Below are positions 47,794-55,594 of a stretch of 64,000 bases of DNA, piece after piece (the stretch's first letter is position 1; each line of letters begins with the position of its first letter). This stretch comes from Hydrogenophaga flava NBRC 102514 (GTDB lineage: Bacteria; Pseudomonadota; Gammaproteobacteria; Burkholderiales; Burkholderiaceae_C): positions 248,001 through 312,000 of the forward strand of contig NZ_BCTF01000001.1 of assembly GCF_001571145.1 (NCBI RefSeq), given 5' to 3'. Both the position numbers and the translations under genes were made by a program. The notes below the pieces were generated by a model. The model was not told where the DNA came from, did no database searches, and was given only the letters and a program-made list of their open reading frames with translations.

Positions 47794-48633
47794 TCAGGTG
47801 TCGGCGCCGTAACGCGGCGCGCGGCGCTCGCGCAAGGATGCCACACCTTCGCGCACATCCGGCCCGGCAAAACCCATGAATTCGAGCGCCAGCGAGGTGT
47901 CGAAGGCCGGGCCGGCCTGGCGCAGCCAGTTGTTGAGCGAGTACTTGGTCCAGCGGATGGCGGTCTGGCTGCCCGAGGCGAGTCGATCCGCGACCTCATA
48001 GGCCTTGTCCAGCAGCGCGTCGTCGTCGACGGCCAGCGACACCAGGCCGATGCGCTCGGCCTCCTCGCCGCTGATCGGGTCGCACAGCATCAGGTAGTAC
48101 TTGGCCTTGGCCAGGCCGCACAGCAGCGGCCAGACGATGGCCGCGTGATCACCCGCCGCCACGCCCAGGCGGGTGTGGCCATCGACGATCTTGGCGCTCT
48201 TGGCGGCAATCGAGATGTCGGCCAGCAGGCCCGCCACCAGGCCGGCCCCCACGGCCGGGCCGTGCATGGCGCTGACGATGGGCTTGTCGCAGTTGATGAC
48301 GTTGTAGACCAGGTCGCGCGCCTCCTTCCAGACCCGGGTGCGCACCTCGAAGTCGGTCGCCATGTCCTGCACCAGCGCCAGGTCGCCTCCGCCCGAAAAG
48401 CCCATGCCGCTGCCTCGCAGCACGGCGCAGCGCACGCTGTCGTCGCGGCCCACGTCGCGCCAGATCTCGCTGAGTTCCCAGTGGCCCTCGTGGCCGGCCG
48501 TGGGCAGCTTGCCGTTGCCGCCGGGGCCGTCGGCCTTCATGCGGATGTCCAGCACCGAGGGCACGCCGTCCACGGTCGGGCCGCGGCGCGTGATGTCGAG
48601 GGTCTGGTAGCGGCTGTAGTCGACAGCGGACAT
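47794..48633 (-). CDS. Enoyl-CoA hydratase/isomerase family protein
   Basis: A 279-residue crotonase-fold enzyme. The oxyanion-hole segments are [14 protein letters not shown] (near 75) and [19 protein letters not shown] (near 120). The usual catalytic Glu positions of hydratases are not obvious: the region around 140-165 reads [19 protein letters not shown], so the reaction may differ from classical hydration. ATG 48633 is preceded by AGGAG. Together with phaM it may form a two-gene unit; the substrate CoA ester is unknown. Confidence 0.85.
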   Translation of the reverse strand: MSAVDYSRYQTLDITRRGPTVDGVPSVLDIRMKADGPGGNGKLPTAGHEGHWELSEIWRDVGRDDSVRCAVLRGSGMGFSGGGDLALVQDMATDFEVRTRVWKEARDLVYNVINCDKPIVSAMHGPAVGAGLVAGLLADISIAAKSAKIVDGHTRLGVAAGDHAAIVWPLLCGLAKAKYYLMLCDPISGEEAERIGLVSLAVDDDALLDKAYEVADRLASGSQTAIRWTKYSLNNWLRQAGPAFDTSLALEFMGFAGPDVREGVASLRERRAPRYGADT

Positions 48634-48742
48634 CGTTGTTTCTCCTGCAGATTCTTGAAAGTGAAGGCGCCGATTCTGCGGGGGAATGCGGCGTTTTCCG
48701 CCGGGGATTTCCCCTTGTCAACCCGCCCGAACGGCGGCAGGC

Positions 48743-48756
48743 TTGACGCCGATCAA
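48743..48756 (+). promoter_or_regulatory. FNR/Anr-type box upstream of the DksA-like gene
   Basis: TTGACGCCGATCAA has the same nine-of-ten match to TTGAT-N4-ATCAA as the site before the cytochrome gene, with the identical C deviation. It is about 91 nt before the start codon, placing a predicted transcription start near 48791. It could alternatively serve the divergent crotonase gene. Confidence 0.55.
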
Positions 48757-48840
48757 GGCGGGTGCACACGCTCGGGCGCACCATGAAACCGTGGTCTTCA
48801 GGACCCGACAGCCCCAGAACCCACACACGAGGAGAACCCC

Positions 48841-49227
48841 ATGAGCACACCCATTTCCGACACCTTCCGACAGCAGCTGCAGGCCCTGCGCGCCGACGTG
48901 CTGGCGCAGCTGCGGGCGCAGCGCGGCGGCAAGATCGGCCGCGCCGAGGCGGCGGCCAATGCGCGCGAGACCGAGAGCGACGACTGGGCGCAGGCCGATG
49001 CCGAACGCGACCTGGCCTTTGCGATGGAAGAGCGCGAGTCGGCCGAACTGGTCGCCATCGACGCGGCGCTGCAGCGCGTGACCGACGGCAGCTACGGCCT
49101 GTGCACCGACTGCGGTCAGTCCATCGCCACAGCGCGCCTGCACGCCAACCCGGTGGCCCTGCGCTGCGTGGCCTGCCAGGACAAGGCCGAACAGGCCAGC
49201 GGCGCCACCAAGCCGGCCGGCTACTGA
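48841..49227 (+). CDS. TraR/DksA-type zinc finger protein
   Basis: A 128-residue DksA-like protein expected to bind the RNA polymerase secondary channel. A helical N-terminus (about 1-80, with the acidic DDWAQADAERDLAF) precedes the zinc finger CTDC at about 93-96 and CVAC at about 114-117. It is shorter than housekeeping DksA and lacks its longer coiled coil, so it is an accessory paralogue. An AGGAG element and an FNR-type box lie upstream, suggesting induction under low oxygen. Probably co-transcribed with the next gene (38-nt gap). Confidence 0.9.
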   Translation: MSTPISDTFRQQLQALRADVLAQLRAQRGGKIGRAEAAANARETESDDWAQADAERDLAFAMEERESAELVAIDAALQRVTDGSYGLCTDCGQSIATARLHANPVALRCVACQDKAEQASGATKPAGY

Positions 49228-49265
49228 TCTTTTTTCCATCCTCACTTTTCTCAGGAGAACTTTGC

Positions 49266-49643
49266 ATGACCACATTCCACGCCGTCGTCTGGATGGACCA
49301 CAGCCAGGCCCACGTGCTGATGTTCGACAAGGAGCACATCGAGGCGCAGCGAGTCAAGGCGCGCCAGCAGCACACGCCCAAGCATGGGCACGTCGGCGCC
49401 GACAAGGACTTCTTCAGGGCCATCGCCGCCTCGCTGGACGGTGTGTCCGAGGTGCTGCTGACCGGACCGGCCAACGCCAAGATCGAGTTCCGCGACTGGT
49501 GCAAGCACAACGCGCACGCAGTGGACAAGGCCGTGGTCGACGTGGTCAACAGCGACCACCCCAGTGACCCGCAACTGGTCGCCATGGCGCGCCAGTACTT
49601 CCTGAAGTTCGACCAGAAGGCCGCTGACCCGACACAGCGCTGA
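49266..49643 (+). CDS. Burkholderiales-type 'translational machinery' family protein (eRF1/Dom34-like small domain)
   Basis: A 125-residue soluble protein. It opens with HAVVWMDHSQAHVLMFD and contains the charged run EHIEAQRVKAR and the end segment QLVAMARQYFLKFDQ, as in small proteins annotated 'translational machinery protein' in Burkholderiales. The fold is predicted to be release-factor domain-like, but no function is proven. The gene follows the DksA-like gene and precedes a VOC gene by 12 nt. Its position behind the FNR-type box suggests a role in low-oxygen or stationary-phase physiology. Confidence 0.8.
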   Translation: MTTFHAVVWMDHSQAHVLMFDKEHIEAQRVKARQQHTPKHGHVGADKDFFRAIAASLDGVSEVLLTGPANAKIEFRDWCKHNAHAVDKAVVDVVNSDHPSDPQLVAMARQYFLKFDQKAADPTQR

Positions 49644-49655
49644 TATCCTGCGCGG

Positions 49656-50090
49656 ATGACCGCCAGCACCCTGCCCGCCCGAAGCCTGTTCCACCTCGCC
49701 TTCCACGTCACCGACCTGGACGAGGCCCGGCGCTTCTACGGCGGGGTGCTCGGCTGCACCGCAGGACGCAGCACCGACACCTGGGTCGACTTCGACTTTT
49801 TCAGCCACCAGATTTCGCTGCACCTGGGCGAGCCCTTCAAGACGACGCGCACCGGCCGCGTGGGTGAGCATCTGGTGCCGATGCCGCACTTCGGTCTGGT
49901 GCTGCTGCTGCCCGAGTGGCGCGCGCTGGCCGATCGGCTGACCGCCGCGGGCGTGGACTTCGTGCTGCCACCGCAGGTGCGCTTCGAGGGCCAGCCCGGC
50001 GAGCAATGGACCGTGTTCTTCTGCGACCCCTTCGGCAACCCGATCGAGGTCAAGGGTTTCGCCAGCACCGAAGCGATCTTCGCCAGCTGA
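49656..50090 (+). CDS. VOC (glyoxalase/dioxygenase superfamily) protein
   Basis: A 144-residue single VOC module pair: first half LFHLAFHVTDLDEARRFYGG, second half ending in FFCDPFGNPIEVKGF. Likely metal ligands are the early His in FHLAFHV, His in FSHQISLH and Glu in NPIEVKG. This is the pattern of small VOC enzymes; the substrate is unpredictable. It lies 3 nt before the AdoMet decarboxylase GTG, so the two are probably translated together. Confidence 0.87.
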   Translation: MTASTLPARSLFHLAFHVTDLDEARRFYGGVLGCTAGRSTDTWVDFDFFSHQISLHLGEPFKTTRTGRVGEHLVPMPHFGLVLLLPEWRALADRLTAAGVDFVLPPQVRFEGQPGEQWTVFFCDPFGNPIEVKGFASTEAIFAS

Positions 50091-50093
50091 CCC

Positions 50094-50477
50094 GTGAACG
50101 GCCTGCACCTGACCGCCGATCTGCGCGGCTGCCACTGCGACATGGCCTGGCTGACCGACGCCGACCGGTTGCTGGCCGCCTGCGTGCAGCGGGTGCAACA
50201 CAGCGGCCTGCAGGCGGTGGCACAACTGGGGCACCGCTTTCCTGACACACCGCAAGGCCCGGGCGGCGTCACCGCGACCGTGCTGCTGGCCGAGTCGCAC
50301 CTGTGCGTGCACACCTGGCCCGAGTCGCGCAGCGTGAGCCTGGACGTGTACGTCTGCAACTTCGGCGCCGACCACTCGGCGCGTGCGCAGCAGCTGATGG
50401 ATGCGCTGCTGGCGCTGTTCGAGCCGGACGAGGCGCTGCGGCGTGCGGTCGAACGCGGCGCGGCGCCCTCGGCCTGA
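50094..50477 (+). CDS. S-adenosylmethionine decarboxylase-like protein (bacterial SpeH/SpeD class 1B)
   Basis: A 127-residue proenzyme-type protein. The self-cleavage site is E67-S68 in ESHLCVHTWPE, giving a pyruvoyl group on S68. H73 and C88 (DVYVCNFG) have the same spacing from the Ser (5 and 20 residues) as the catalytic His68 and Cys83 of the Thermotoga enzyme (Ser63). It would make decarboxylated AdoMet, the aminopropyl donor for the spermidine-synthase-like protein encoded nearby. GTG 50094 follows the VOC stop by 3 nt and is the only start that preserves the N-terminus. It converges on the flavoprotein gene 15 nt away. Confidence 0.87.
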   Translation: MNGLHLTADLRGCHCDMAWLTDADRLLAACVQRVQHSGLQAVAQLGHRFPDTPQGPGGVTATVLLAESHLCVHTWPESRSVSLDVYVCNFGADHSARAQQLMDALLALFEPDEALRRAVERGAAPSA

Positions 50478-50492
50478 CCCTCCCAGGACCGA

Positions 50493-52067
50493 TCAGCCGC
50501 GCAGGCGCCGCGCGATGTGTTGCCCGGCCAGGTGGCCGCGCGTGAAGGCCTCTTCAAACACCGAATAGCCCGCCCAGTCGGCGTGGGCAAACGCCAGCCG
50601 GTCATCGTGCCACGGCCCCTCGTACAGCGAGCCGGGCGCCGGGATGGCCATCGCGTGGCCATAACGCGTCACCGCCACCTCGCGCACCAGCGCCGGCAGG
50701 TCCGGGTGCGGCACCGACAGCTCGGCCAGCGCACGGTTGCGCCAGTGGGTCCAGGGTTGCGCCAGCAGCGCCTGGCGTGCTCCCGGCTCGTCGCCCAGCG
50801 GCAGGTACCAGGTCCACACCCGCGGCCCGGCCACGCGCTGCAGCGACTGGTGGCTGGCGTCGACGTAGCCCAGACCGGCGCTGCCGTAGGTCACGTTGTC
50901 CCAGCCCGGGTGCGCGCCACCCCGGTCTTTCGGTGCGTCGTCCAGCCGCAGGTTGACCACCGCCCAGGGCGCCAGCTGCAGACCCGCCGCCCGCGCCGCC
51001 ACCACCGGCGGCAGCGGATCGATCACGCGCCGCGCAATGAACACCGGCAGCGCCACCACCACGGCGCGCGCCTGCCATCGGGTGATCCGCCCGTCGGCCA
51101 TCGACAGGCTGTCGACCGCCACGCCCTCGCGCCCCGGACGCACGTGCAGCACGCCCTGCCCGGTGTGCAGCCGCTCGCCCAGCCCCGCCGCCAGCCGCTG
51201 CACCAGCCAGGCGTTGCCCTCGGGCCAGGTCAGCAGCGGCTCGGCCTCGCCCTCCTCGCCCGGCGCGGGAAAGCCGTGGCGGCTGGCGAAATAGTGGATA
51301 CCGGCCCAGGTCGACACCGCCGAAGCGCCGGCGCCGTAGTCGTCGCGGCAGGCGTAGTCGAGGTACCAGCGCATGTGCTGGTCGTTCAGGCTGTGGCCAT
51401 CGAGCCACTGCGCAAAACTCTGTGCCCAGAGCGCGCGCACGGCGTCGGTCACGGGCAAGCGCACGGCCGGCATGGCGTAGCGCTGCGCGCGCCGGGCCTC
51501 GTCGATCAGGCGGCTCAGGCGCCGGTACTGGTCCAGCGTGGACGCCGCCACGCCGTCCAGCGGTAGCAGGCCGTCGTGCCAGGCGCCGTTCCAGTACAGC
51601 CGCTCCTGCGGGCTGTGGCAGAGGTGGCGCTCGTCGTAAACCCAGCGGCCGGCCACGCGCTGGCGCAGACCGATCTGTTCCAGCCAGTCCTGCAGCTCGG
51701 GCGCGTCGTCCGAGGGCACGGGCAGGTAGTGCGCGCCCAGCGGACAGGCCAGACCACCCAGCCGCCCGGCGCGCGCATTGCCGCCGGCCTCGGGTTCCAG
51801 TTCCAGCATCGCGAAGTCGTCGATGCCGGCCATCGTCAGCGCCCGCGCCGCCGCCAGTCCCGCCACGCCACCGCCCAGCACCAACACGTCGGCGCGGCGC
51901 TGTTCGGCCGGTGTGGCTTGGGCCGCATCGCGCCAGCGGTGGCCGCGCACCGGGTCGGGTCCGGTGAAGCCGCCCGTCACCTCGCTCGGCGCCGGCTGGC
52001 AGCCGAGCAGGCCCGCCCCCGCCGACGCGCCCAGCCAGCCCAGGCAGTCGCGCCGCGTCAGTGCCAT
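50493..52067 (-). CDS. Tat-exported FAD-dependent amine oxidase-like lipoprotein
   Basis: A 524-residue flavoprotein. The N-terminus has a twin-arginine motif and a lipobox in one signal (LTRRDCLGWLGASAGAGLLGC), implying folded export and lipid anchoring. The FAD Rossmann motif VLGGGVAGLAAARAL lies near residue 63, followed by an EPEAGGNAR segment; the C-terminal FAD contact region includes WAGYSVFEEAFTRG. The family contains polyamine and monoamine oxidases, which fits the adjacent polyamine genes, but the substrate is not proven. ATG 52067 is 7 nt after the aminopropyltransferase stop and has a GAAGGG site; the longer frame would overlap that gene. Confidence 0.82.
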   Translation of the reverse strand: MALTRRDCLGWLGASAGAGLLGCQPAPSEVTGGFTGPDPVRGHRWRDAAQATPAEQRRADVLVLGGGVAGLAAARALTMAGIDDFAMLELEPEAGGNARAGRLGGLACPLGAHYLPVPSDDAPELQDWLEQIGLRQRVAGRWVYDERHLCHSPQERLYWNGAWHDGLLPLDGVAASTLDQYRRLSRLIDEARRAQRYAMPAVRLPVTDAVRALWAQSFAQWLDGHSLNDQHMRWYLDYACRDDYGAGASAVSTWAGIHYFASRHGFPAPGEEGEAEPLLTWPEGNAWLVQRLAAGLGERLHTGQGVLHVRPGREGVAVDSLSMADGRITRWQARAVVVALPVFIARRVIDPLPPVVAARAAGLQLAPWAVVNLRLDDAPKDRGGAHPGWDNVTYGSAGLGYVDASHQSLQRVAGPRVWTWYLPLGDEPGARQALLAQPWTHWRNRALAELSVPHPDLPALVREVAVTRYGHAMAIPAPGSLYEGPWHDDRLAFAHADWAGYSVFEEAFTRGHLAGQHIARRLRG

Positions 52068-52074
52068 GGGCCCT

Positions 52075-53631
52075 TCACTTCGAGACCTTTCCCCACTCGT
52101 GTTCATAGCTGTGCACCAGCACCTGGTTCGACAGGCGGTTCACCTCGGTGGGCATCCGCGCCATGTCGGCCGGGAAATCGAACAGCAGCGGCAGGGTCTG
52201 GGGCGTGAGGAAGCGCAGGCCCTCGGGCAGCGGCGTGACGGCCGGCGTGAACGGCCGGTGGCTGGCGACGATGAAGCCCCACTCACCGAAGCTGGGCACG
52301 TGCGCGTGGTACGGCGCGGTGCGCAACCCGGCGGCCTCGATGGTGGTCGCCACCGTCCAGTAGCTCTGGCGCGCCACCAGCGGCGAGGTGGTCTGCACCA
52401 CGGCGAAACCGCTGGCCGACAGGCGACGCGACAGCAGCGCGTAGAAGGACTGGGTGTAGAGCTTGCCGACCGAGAAATTGGTCGGATCGGGAAAGTCGAC
52501 CACGATCACGTCGAACATCTCGGTGCCCTCCTCCAGCCAGCGGAAGGCGTCGGTGTTGACGATCTGCACGCGCGGCGAGCGCAGCGCGTCACCGTTGAGC
52601 CGCTGCAGCGCCGGATCGCTGGAGAACAGCCGGGTCATCGCTGGGTCCAGCTCGACCAGGGTCACCTGCTCCACACCGGGGTAGCGCAGGATCTCGCGCA
52701 CCGCCATGCCGTCGCCACCGCCGAGCACCGCCACGTGCCGCGGCGCGCCGCCTCCGCGCGCGTAGGCCGACATCACCGGGTGCACCAGGGCCTCGTGGTA
52801 GCGGTACTCGTCGCTCTGAGCAAACTGCAGGTTGCCGTTGAGGAACAGGCGGTGGCCCTGGGCACCGTTCGTGAGCACGATGCGCTGCCAGGGCGAGGTC
52901 TCGGCCAGCACCACCTTGTCGTCAAAGAAACGGTCTTCGGCGGCGGTGGTGATGCGGTCCGCCAGCGCCCAGGCCACCAGCAGCGCCGCCAGCACCAGCA
53001 CGGCCGACGCCGCGTGCGCCGCGCGAGCGCGGATCTCGTGACGGAACAGCCACAGCGCCCAGAAGGCCACGGCCGCGTTCATCAGGCCGAACAGCAGACC
53101 AGTGCGCGCCAGGCCCAGCTGCGGCACCAGCCAGAGCGGGAAGGCGATCGACACCGCCAGTGCGCCCAGGTAGTCGAAGGTCAGCACCTGCGACACCAGG
53201 TCCTTGAGCACCACGTGGCGGCGCAGGATGCGCATCACCAGCGGGATTTCCAGCCCCACCAGCGTGCCCACCAGCAGCACCAGCCCGTAGAGCAGCCCGC
53301 GAAAGGCCCCGGGCAGGTAGGCGTTGGCCAGGAACAGCAGCGCCGGCAGCAGACCGCCGATCAGCGCGATCAGCAGTTCGATGCGCAGGAACTGCGCCGG
53401 CAGCTGGCGCTCGATGTGGCGCGAAAGCCAGCTGCCGATGCCCATGGCGAACAGGTAGGTGCCGATGACGGTGGAGAACTGCAGCACCGAGTCGCCCAGC
53501 ACGTAGGACGCCAGCGCCGCCGCCGCGAGCTCGTACACCAGGCCGCAGGCGGCCACGAGAAACACGCTGGCCAGCAGCGCGATCTCGACCGGGCCGGGGG
53601 TGTGGCGTGGGGGTTCAGAAACAGAGGTCAT
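52075..53631 (-). CDS. Membrane-bound polyamine aminopropyltransferase (spermidine synthase-like)
   Basis: A 518-residue fusion. Residues about 15-215 form seven or eight membrane helices (LLASVFLVAACGLVYELAA first). Residues about 235-480 are the spermidine-synthase fold: LFLNGNLQFAQSDEYRYHE, the AdoMet motif VAVLGGGDGMAVREILRYPG, and DVIVVDFPDPTNFSVGKLYT containing the catalytic Asp region. It should transfer aminopropyl groups from decarboxylated AdoMet at the membrane surface. ATG 53631 is preferred over an in-frame TTG nine bases upstream. It is separated from DUF350 by a repeat-bearing spacer at 53632-53742. Confidence 0.88.
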   Translation of the reverse strand: MTSVSEPPRHTPGPVEIALLASVFLVAACGLVYELAAAALASYVLGDSVLQFSTVIGTYLFAMGIGSWLSRHIERQLPAQFLRIELLIALIGGLLPALLFLANAYLPGAFRGLLYGLVLLVGTLVGLEIPLVMRILRRHVVLKDLVSQVLTFDYLGALAVSIAFPLWLVPQLGLARTGLLFGLMNAAVAFWALWLFRHEIRARAAHAASAVLVLAALLVAWALADRITTAAEDRFFDDKVVLAETSPWQRIVLTNGAQGHRLFLNGNLQFAQSDEYRYHEALVHPVMSAYARGGGAPRHVAVLGGGDGMAVREILRYPGVEQVTLVELDPAMTRLFSSDPALQRLNGDALRSPRVQIVNTDAFRWLEEGTEMFDVIVVDFPDPTNFSVGKLYTQSFYALLSRRLSASGFAVVQTTSPLVARQSYWTVATTIEAAGLRTAPYHAHVPSFGEWGFIVASHRPFTPAVTPLPEGLRFLTPQTLPLLFDFPADMARMPTEVNRLSNQVLVHSYEHEWGKVSK

Positions 53632-53675
53632 CGCAGGCAAGCGCGCCAGCGCGAGCGTTCACGCAAGGTCGTCGC

Positions 53676-53742
53676 GGAACCGGCTCCGCCGGGTCGCAGA
53701 CGACGCCCCCTGGGGGGTGACGCCGCAGGCGGCGCGGGGGGG
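53676..53742 (+). repeat. Dispersed Comamonadaceae-type intergenic repeat, copy 1
   Basis: GGAACCGGCTCCGCCGGG followed by CGCCCCCTGGGG and a GCCGCAGGCGGCGCGGGG end. The same ordered blocks occur, inverted, at 59323-59390. The copy abuts the stop of the DUF350 gene and may form strong stem-loops that influence transcript ends. Confidence 0.7.
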
Positions 53743-53964
53743 TCATCCACTGATCGCGGCGGCCACGATGATCGAGGTGCCCAGCGACATCGCCGCGACC
53801 ACCAGCCCCAGCGCCATGTTGCGGTTCTCGACCAGTTCTTTCCAGAGGTCGTAGGGCGTGAGCTTGTCGATCACGATGAAGCTGATCCAGAACACCACCA
53901 CGCCGATCAGCGCGAACAGGATCGACCCCAGAAACGCCGCGGGCCTGAGCCATTCAATGTCCAT
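53743..53964 (-). CDS. DUF350 (YjfL-like) small membrane protein
   Basis: A 73-residue protein with two hydrophobic segments (FLGSILFALIGVVVFWISFIV and the MALGLVVAAMSLGTSIIVAAA region), joined by a charged loop (IDKLTPYDLWKELVENRN), matching one DUF350 unit; the E. coli relative YjfL has two. The function of DUF350 is unknown; in E. coli yjfL lies in an operon with a PspA-like gene and a glutathionylspermidine-synthetase-like ATP-grasp gene. Here it follows DUF4178 by 39 nt and precedes the aminopropyltransferase, so the link with polyamine enzymes is repeated. Confidence 0.88.
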   Translation of the reverse strand: MDIEWLRPAAFLGSILFALIGVVVFWISFIVIDKLTPYDLWKELVENRNMALGLVVAAMSLGTSIIVAAAISG

Positions 53965-54003
53965 CTTGTTTCTCCTGTCGTAAAACGTTTGCCAATCCGG
54001 CGC

Positions 54004-55497
54004 TCATTTGTGCCAGCCGCCGCTGGAGCTGCCGCCGTAGGAGCCGCCGCCCCAGCGGCCGGAGGTGGAGCTGCAGTTCTCGACCTGGGGATCGCAGTCG
54101 TCGCAGCCCCGCTCGATCATCACCACGATCAGCACGGCCACCACGAACAGGACTACCTTGCCGACCGACCAGCCGTCGCTGCTCAGGGGCGTGGCATCGC
54201 CGCGCTTGAACAGGTCCTTCTTCTGGTCGAGCTTGAACGCCTTGGCCACTGTGGCGCTGTCCAGCCGCTCGCCGACCGACCAGGTCCATTCGTCCCGCGA
54301 CTTCTCCAGCGACAGCAAGTGCTGGCCACTGGCGTAGTCCGAGTTTTCGGTGGTCTGCCCGCGTTCGACCTTCCAGTAGAACTCGCCGGCCACGTACTGC
54401 GTCTCGGCGCGGTAGCTGTATTGCAGCTGGTAGCGCTTGCCCAGGTAGGTGGCGGTCTTGCCGCCGGACGCCACCTTGGGCGCGCCGGTGGCGGGCTTGA
54501 CCAGGCTCCAGCCGTCTTCGGCGTCCACCAGAAACTGGAAGCCTTCCTTGCGGTTGTAGAGCAGGTACTCCTGCCAGCCGAACACCTCGTCCTCGCCCGG
54601 CTCGGCGCCCGAGCGGTGCTGGTAGCCCACGACCTGCCAGGACGCGCCGCGCAGCTGGCCGACCGTGCCCAGCGGGATCAGCGGCCGCACCGGCTCGTCC
54701 TGGATCGCGTGTTTGAGCTCGCCGCCGATGCCGGCCGACAGGTCGATCAGCGCATCGCACGAGGGGCAACTCATGCTCTTGGTGGTGTCGAGCTTGACCT
54801 CCAGCCGCGCCGCGCAGTTCGGGCAGTTGAAGTGCCGCCCCTCGTCCTTGCGCACCGAGTCGCCGGCCAGCCCCGAGAGCTTCAGATCGTCTAGCGGGAC
54901 CTGCGCGCCCAGCCAGACCGCAGGCGGCTCGCTGGCGTAGTCGATGCTGCAGACCGAACCAGCGTCGTTGCGCAGCTCGACCACCCCGAACACCTTGCCG
55001 GGCTCGGGCAGGTGCGAGAGCTCGCCCTGCGCCGCGAAGACAGCGGCCTCGGTGACCGCGCTGACCGCAAAGGTCTCGCCGCCCAGCGCGTGGCTGCGAC
55101 CGACGCGCCAGTCCTTGAACGCCGGCAGGCTGCCCGAGACCTTGCGCGGCACGCTGAAGACAAAACTGCCGTTGTCCTCGCTGAGGCTGCCCAGGCTCTG
55201 GTCGTCGAACACCGCCTGCCATTCGGTCCAGCGTGCCGCGGCGTTGCCCAGTTGCAGGCGGCCCACCAGGGTGAAGGCCTTGCCACGCCACTGCCCGGTG
55301 GCGCCGATCTTCAGCGGGCTGTAGTCGGTGAATTCGTCGGCGATGCGGCCCAGGCGGGCCAGCGCGTCGGCCTGGCGCACCACGCTGGAGTGGCAGTAGG
55401 CGCAGACGGCGTGGGTGGACTGGGCGCTCTGGAACGGCACCGGCGCACCGCAACCCGGGCACGGCGCTTCGTAGCGGCGCTGGGCGCCCTCAGCCAA
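54004..55497 (-). CDS. DUF4178 protein with zinc ribbons and C-terminal membrane anchor
   Basis: A 497-residue protein. An N-terminal zinc ribbon (CPGCGAPVPF and CAYCHSS), a first DUF4178 domain (about 50-190), a second ribbon (CPNCAARLEV and CPSCDAL, near 220-250), a second DUF4178 domain (about 270-420), a membrane helix (VVLFVVAVLIVVMI) and a short Gly/Ser-rich tail with clustered Cys. TTG 55497 with an upstream GGAGGG is preferred: the longer TTG start at 55536 would sit in the T-run of the terminator at 55533-55572 and has no ribosome-binding site. Role unknown; context is the polyamine/DUF350 operon, of which it seems to be the first gene. Confidence 0.85.
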   Translation of the reverse strand: MAEGAQRRYEAPCPGCGAPVPFQSAQSTHAVCAYCHSSVVRQADALARLGRIADEFTDYSPLKIGATGQWRGKAFTLVGRLQLGNAAARWTEWQAVFDDQSLGSLSEDNGSFVFSVPRKVSGSLPAFKDWRVGRSHALGGETFAVSAVTEAAVFAAQGELSHLPEPGKVFGVVELRNDAGSVCSIDYASEPPAVWLGAQVPLDDLKLSGLAGDSVRKDEGRHFNCPNCAARLEVKLDTTKSMSCPSCDALIDLSAGIGGELKHAIQDEPVRPLIPLGTVGQLRGASWQVVGYQHRSGAEPGEDEVFGWQEYLLYNRKEGFQFLVDAEDGWSLVKPATGAPKVASGGKTATYLGKRYQLQYSYRAETQYVAGEFYWKVERGQTTENSDYASGQHLLSLEKSRDEWTWSVGERLDSATVAKAFKLDQKKDLFKRGDATPLSSDGWSVGKVVLFVVAVLIVVMIERGCDDCDPQVENCSSTSGRWGGGSYGGSSSGGWHK

Positions 55498-55532
55498 GGC
55501 GCCCTCCGACGGCCGCGGCCGTCGCGCGCAGG

Positions 55533-55572
55533 ACAAAAGAAATCGGCCGCACCGTTTGCATGGTGCGGCCGA
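55533..55572 (-). terminator. Rho-independent terminator of the FAH-family gene
   Basis: An exact 11-bp GC-rich stem (TCGGCCGCACC at 55543-55553 pairing with 55562-55572) with an 8-nt loop, followed on the minus strand by TTTCTTTTG. It isolates the hydrolase transcript from the downstream DUF4178 operon. Confidence 0.88.
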
Positions 55573-55594
55573 TCATAAGTGCGCTGCGAGCGGC

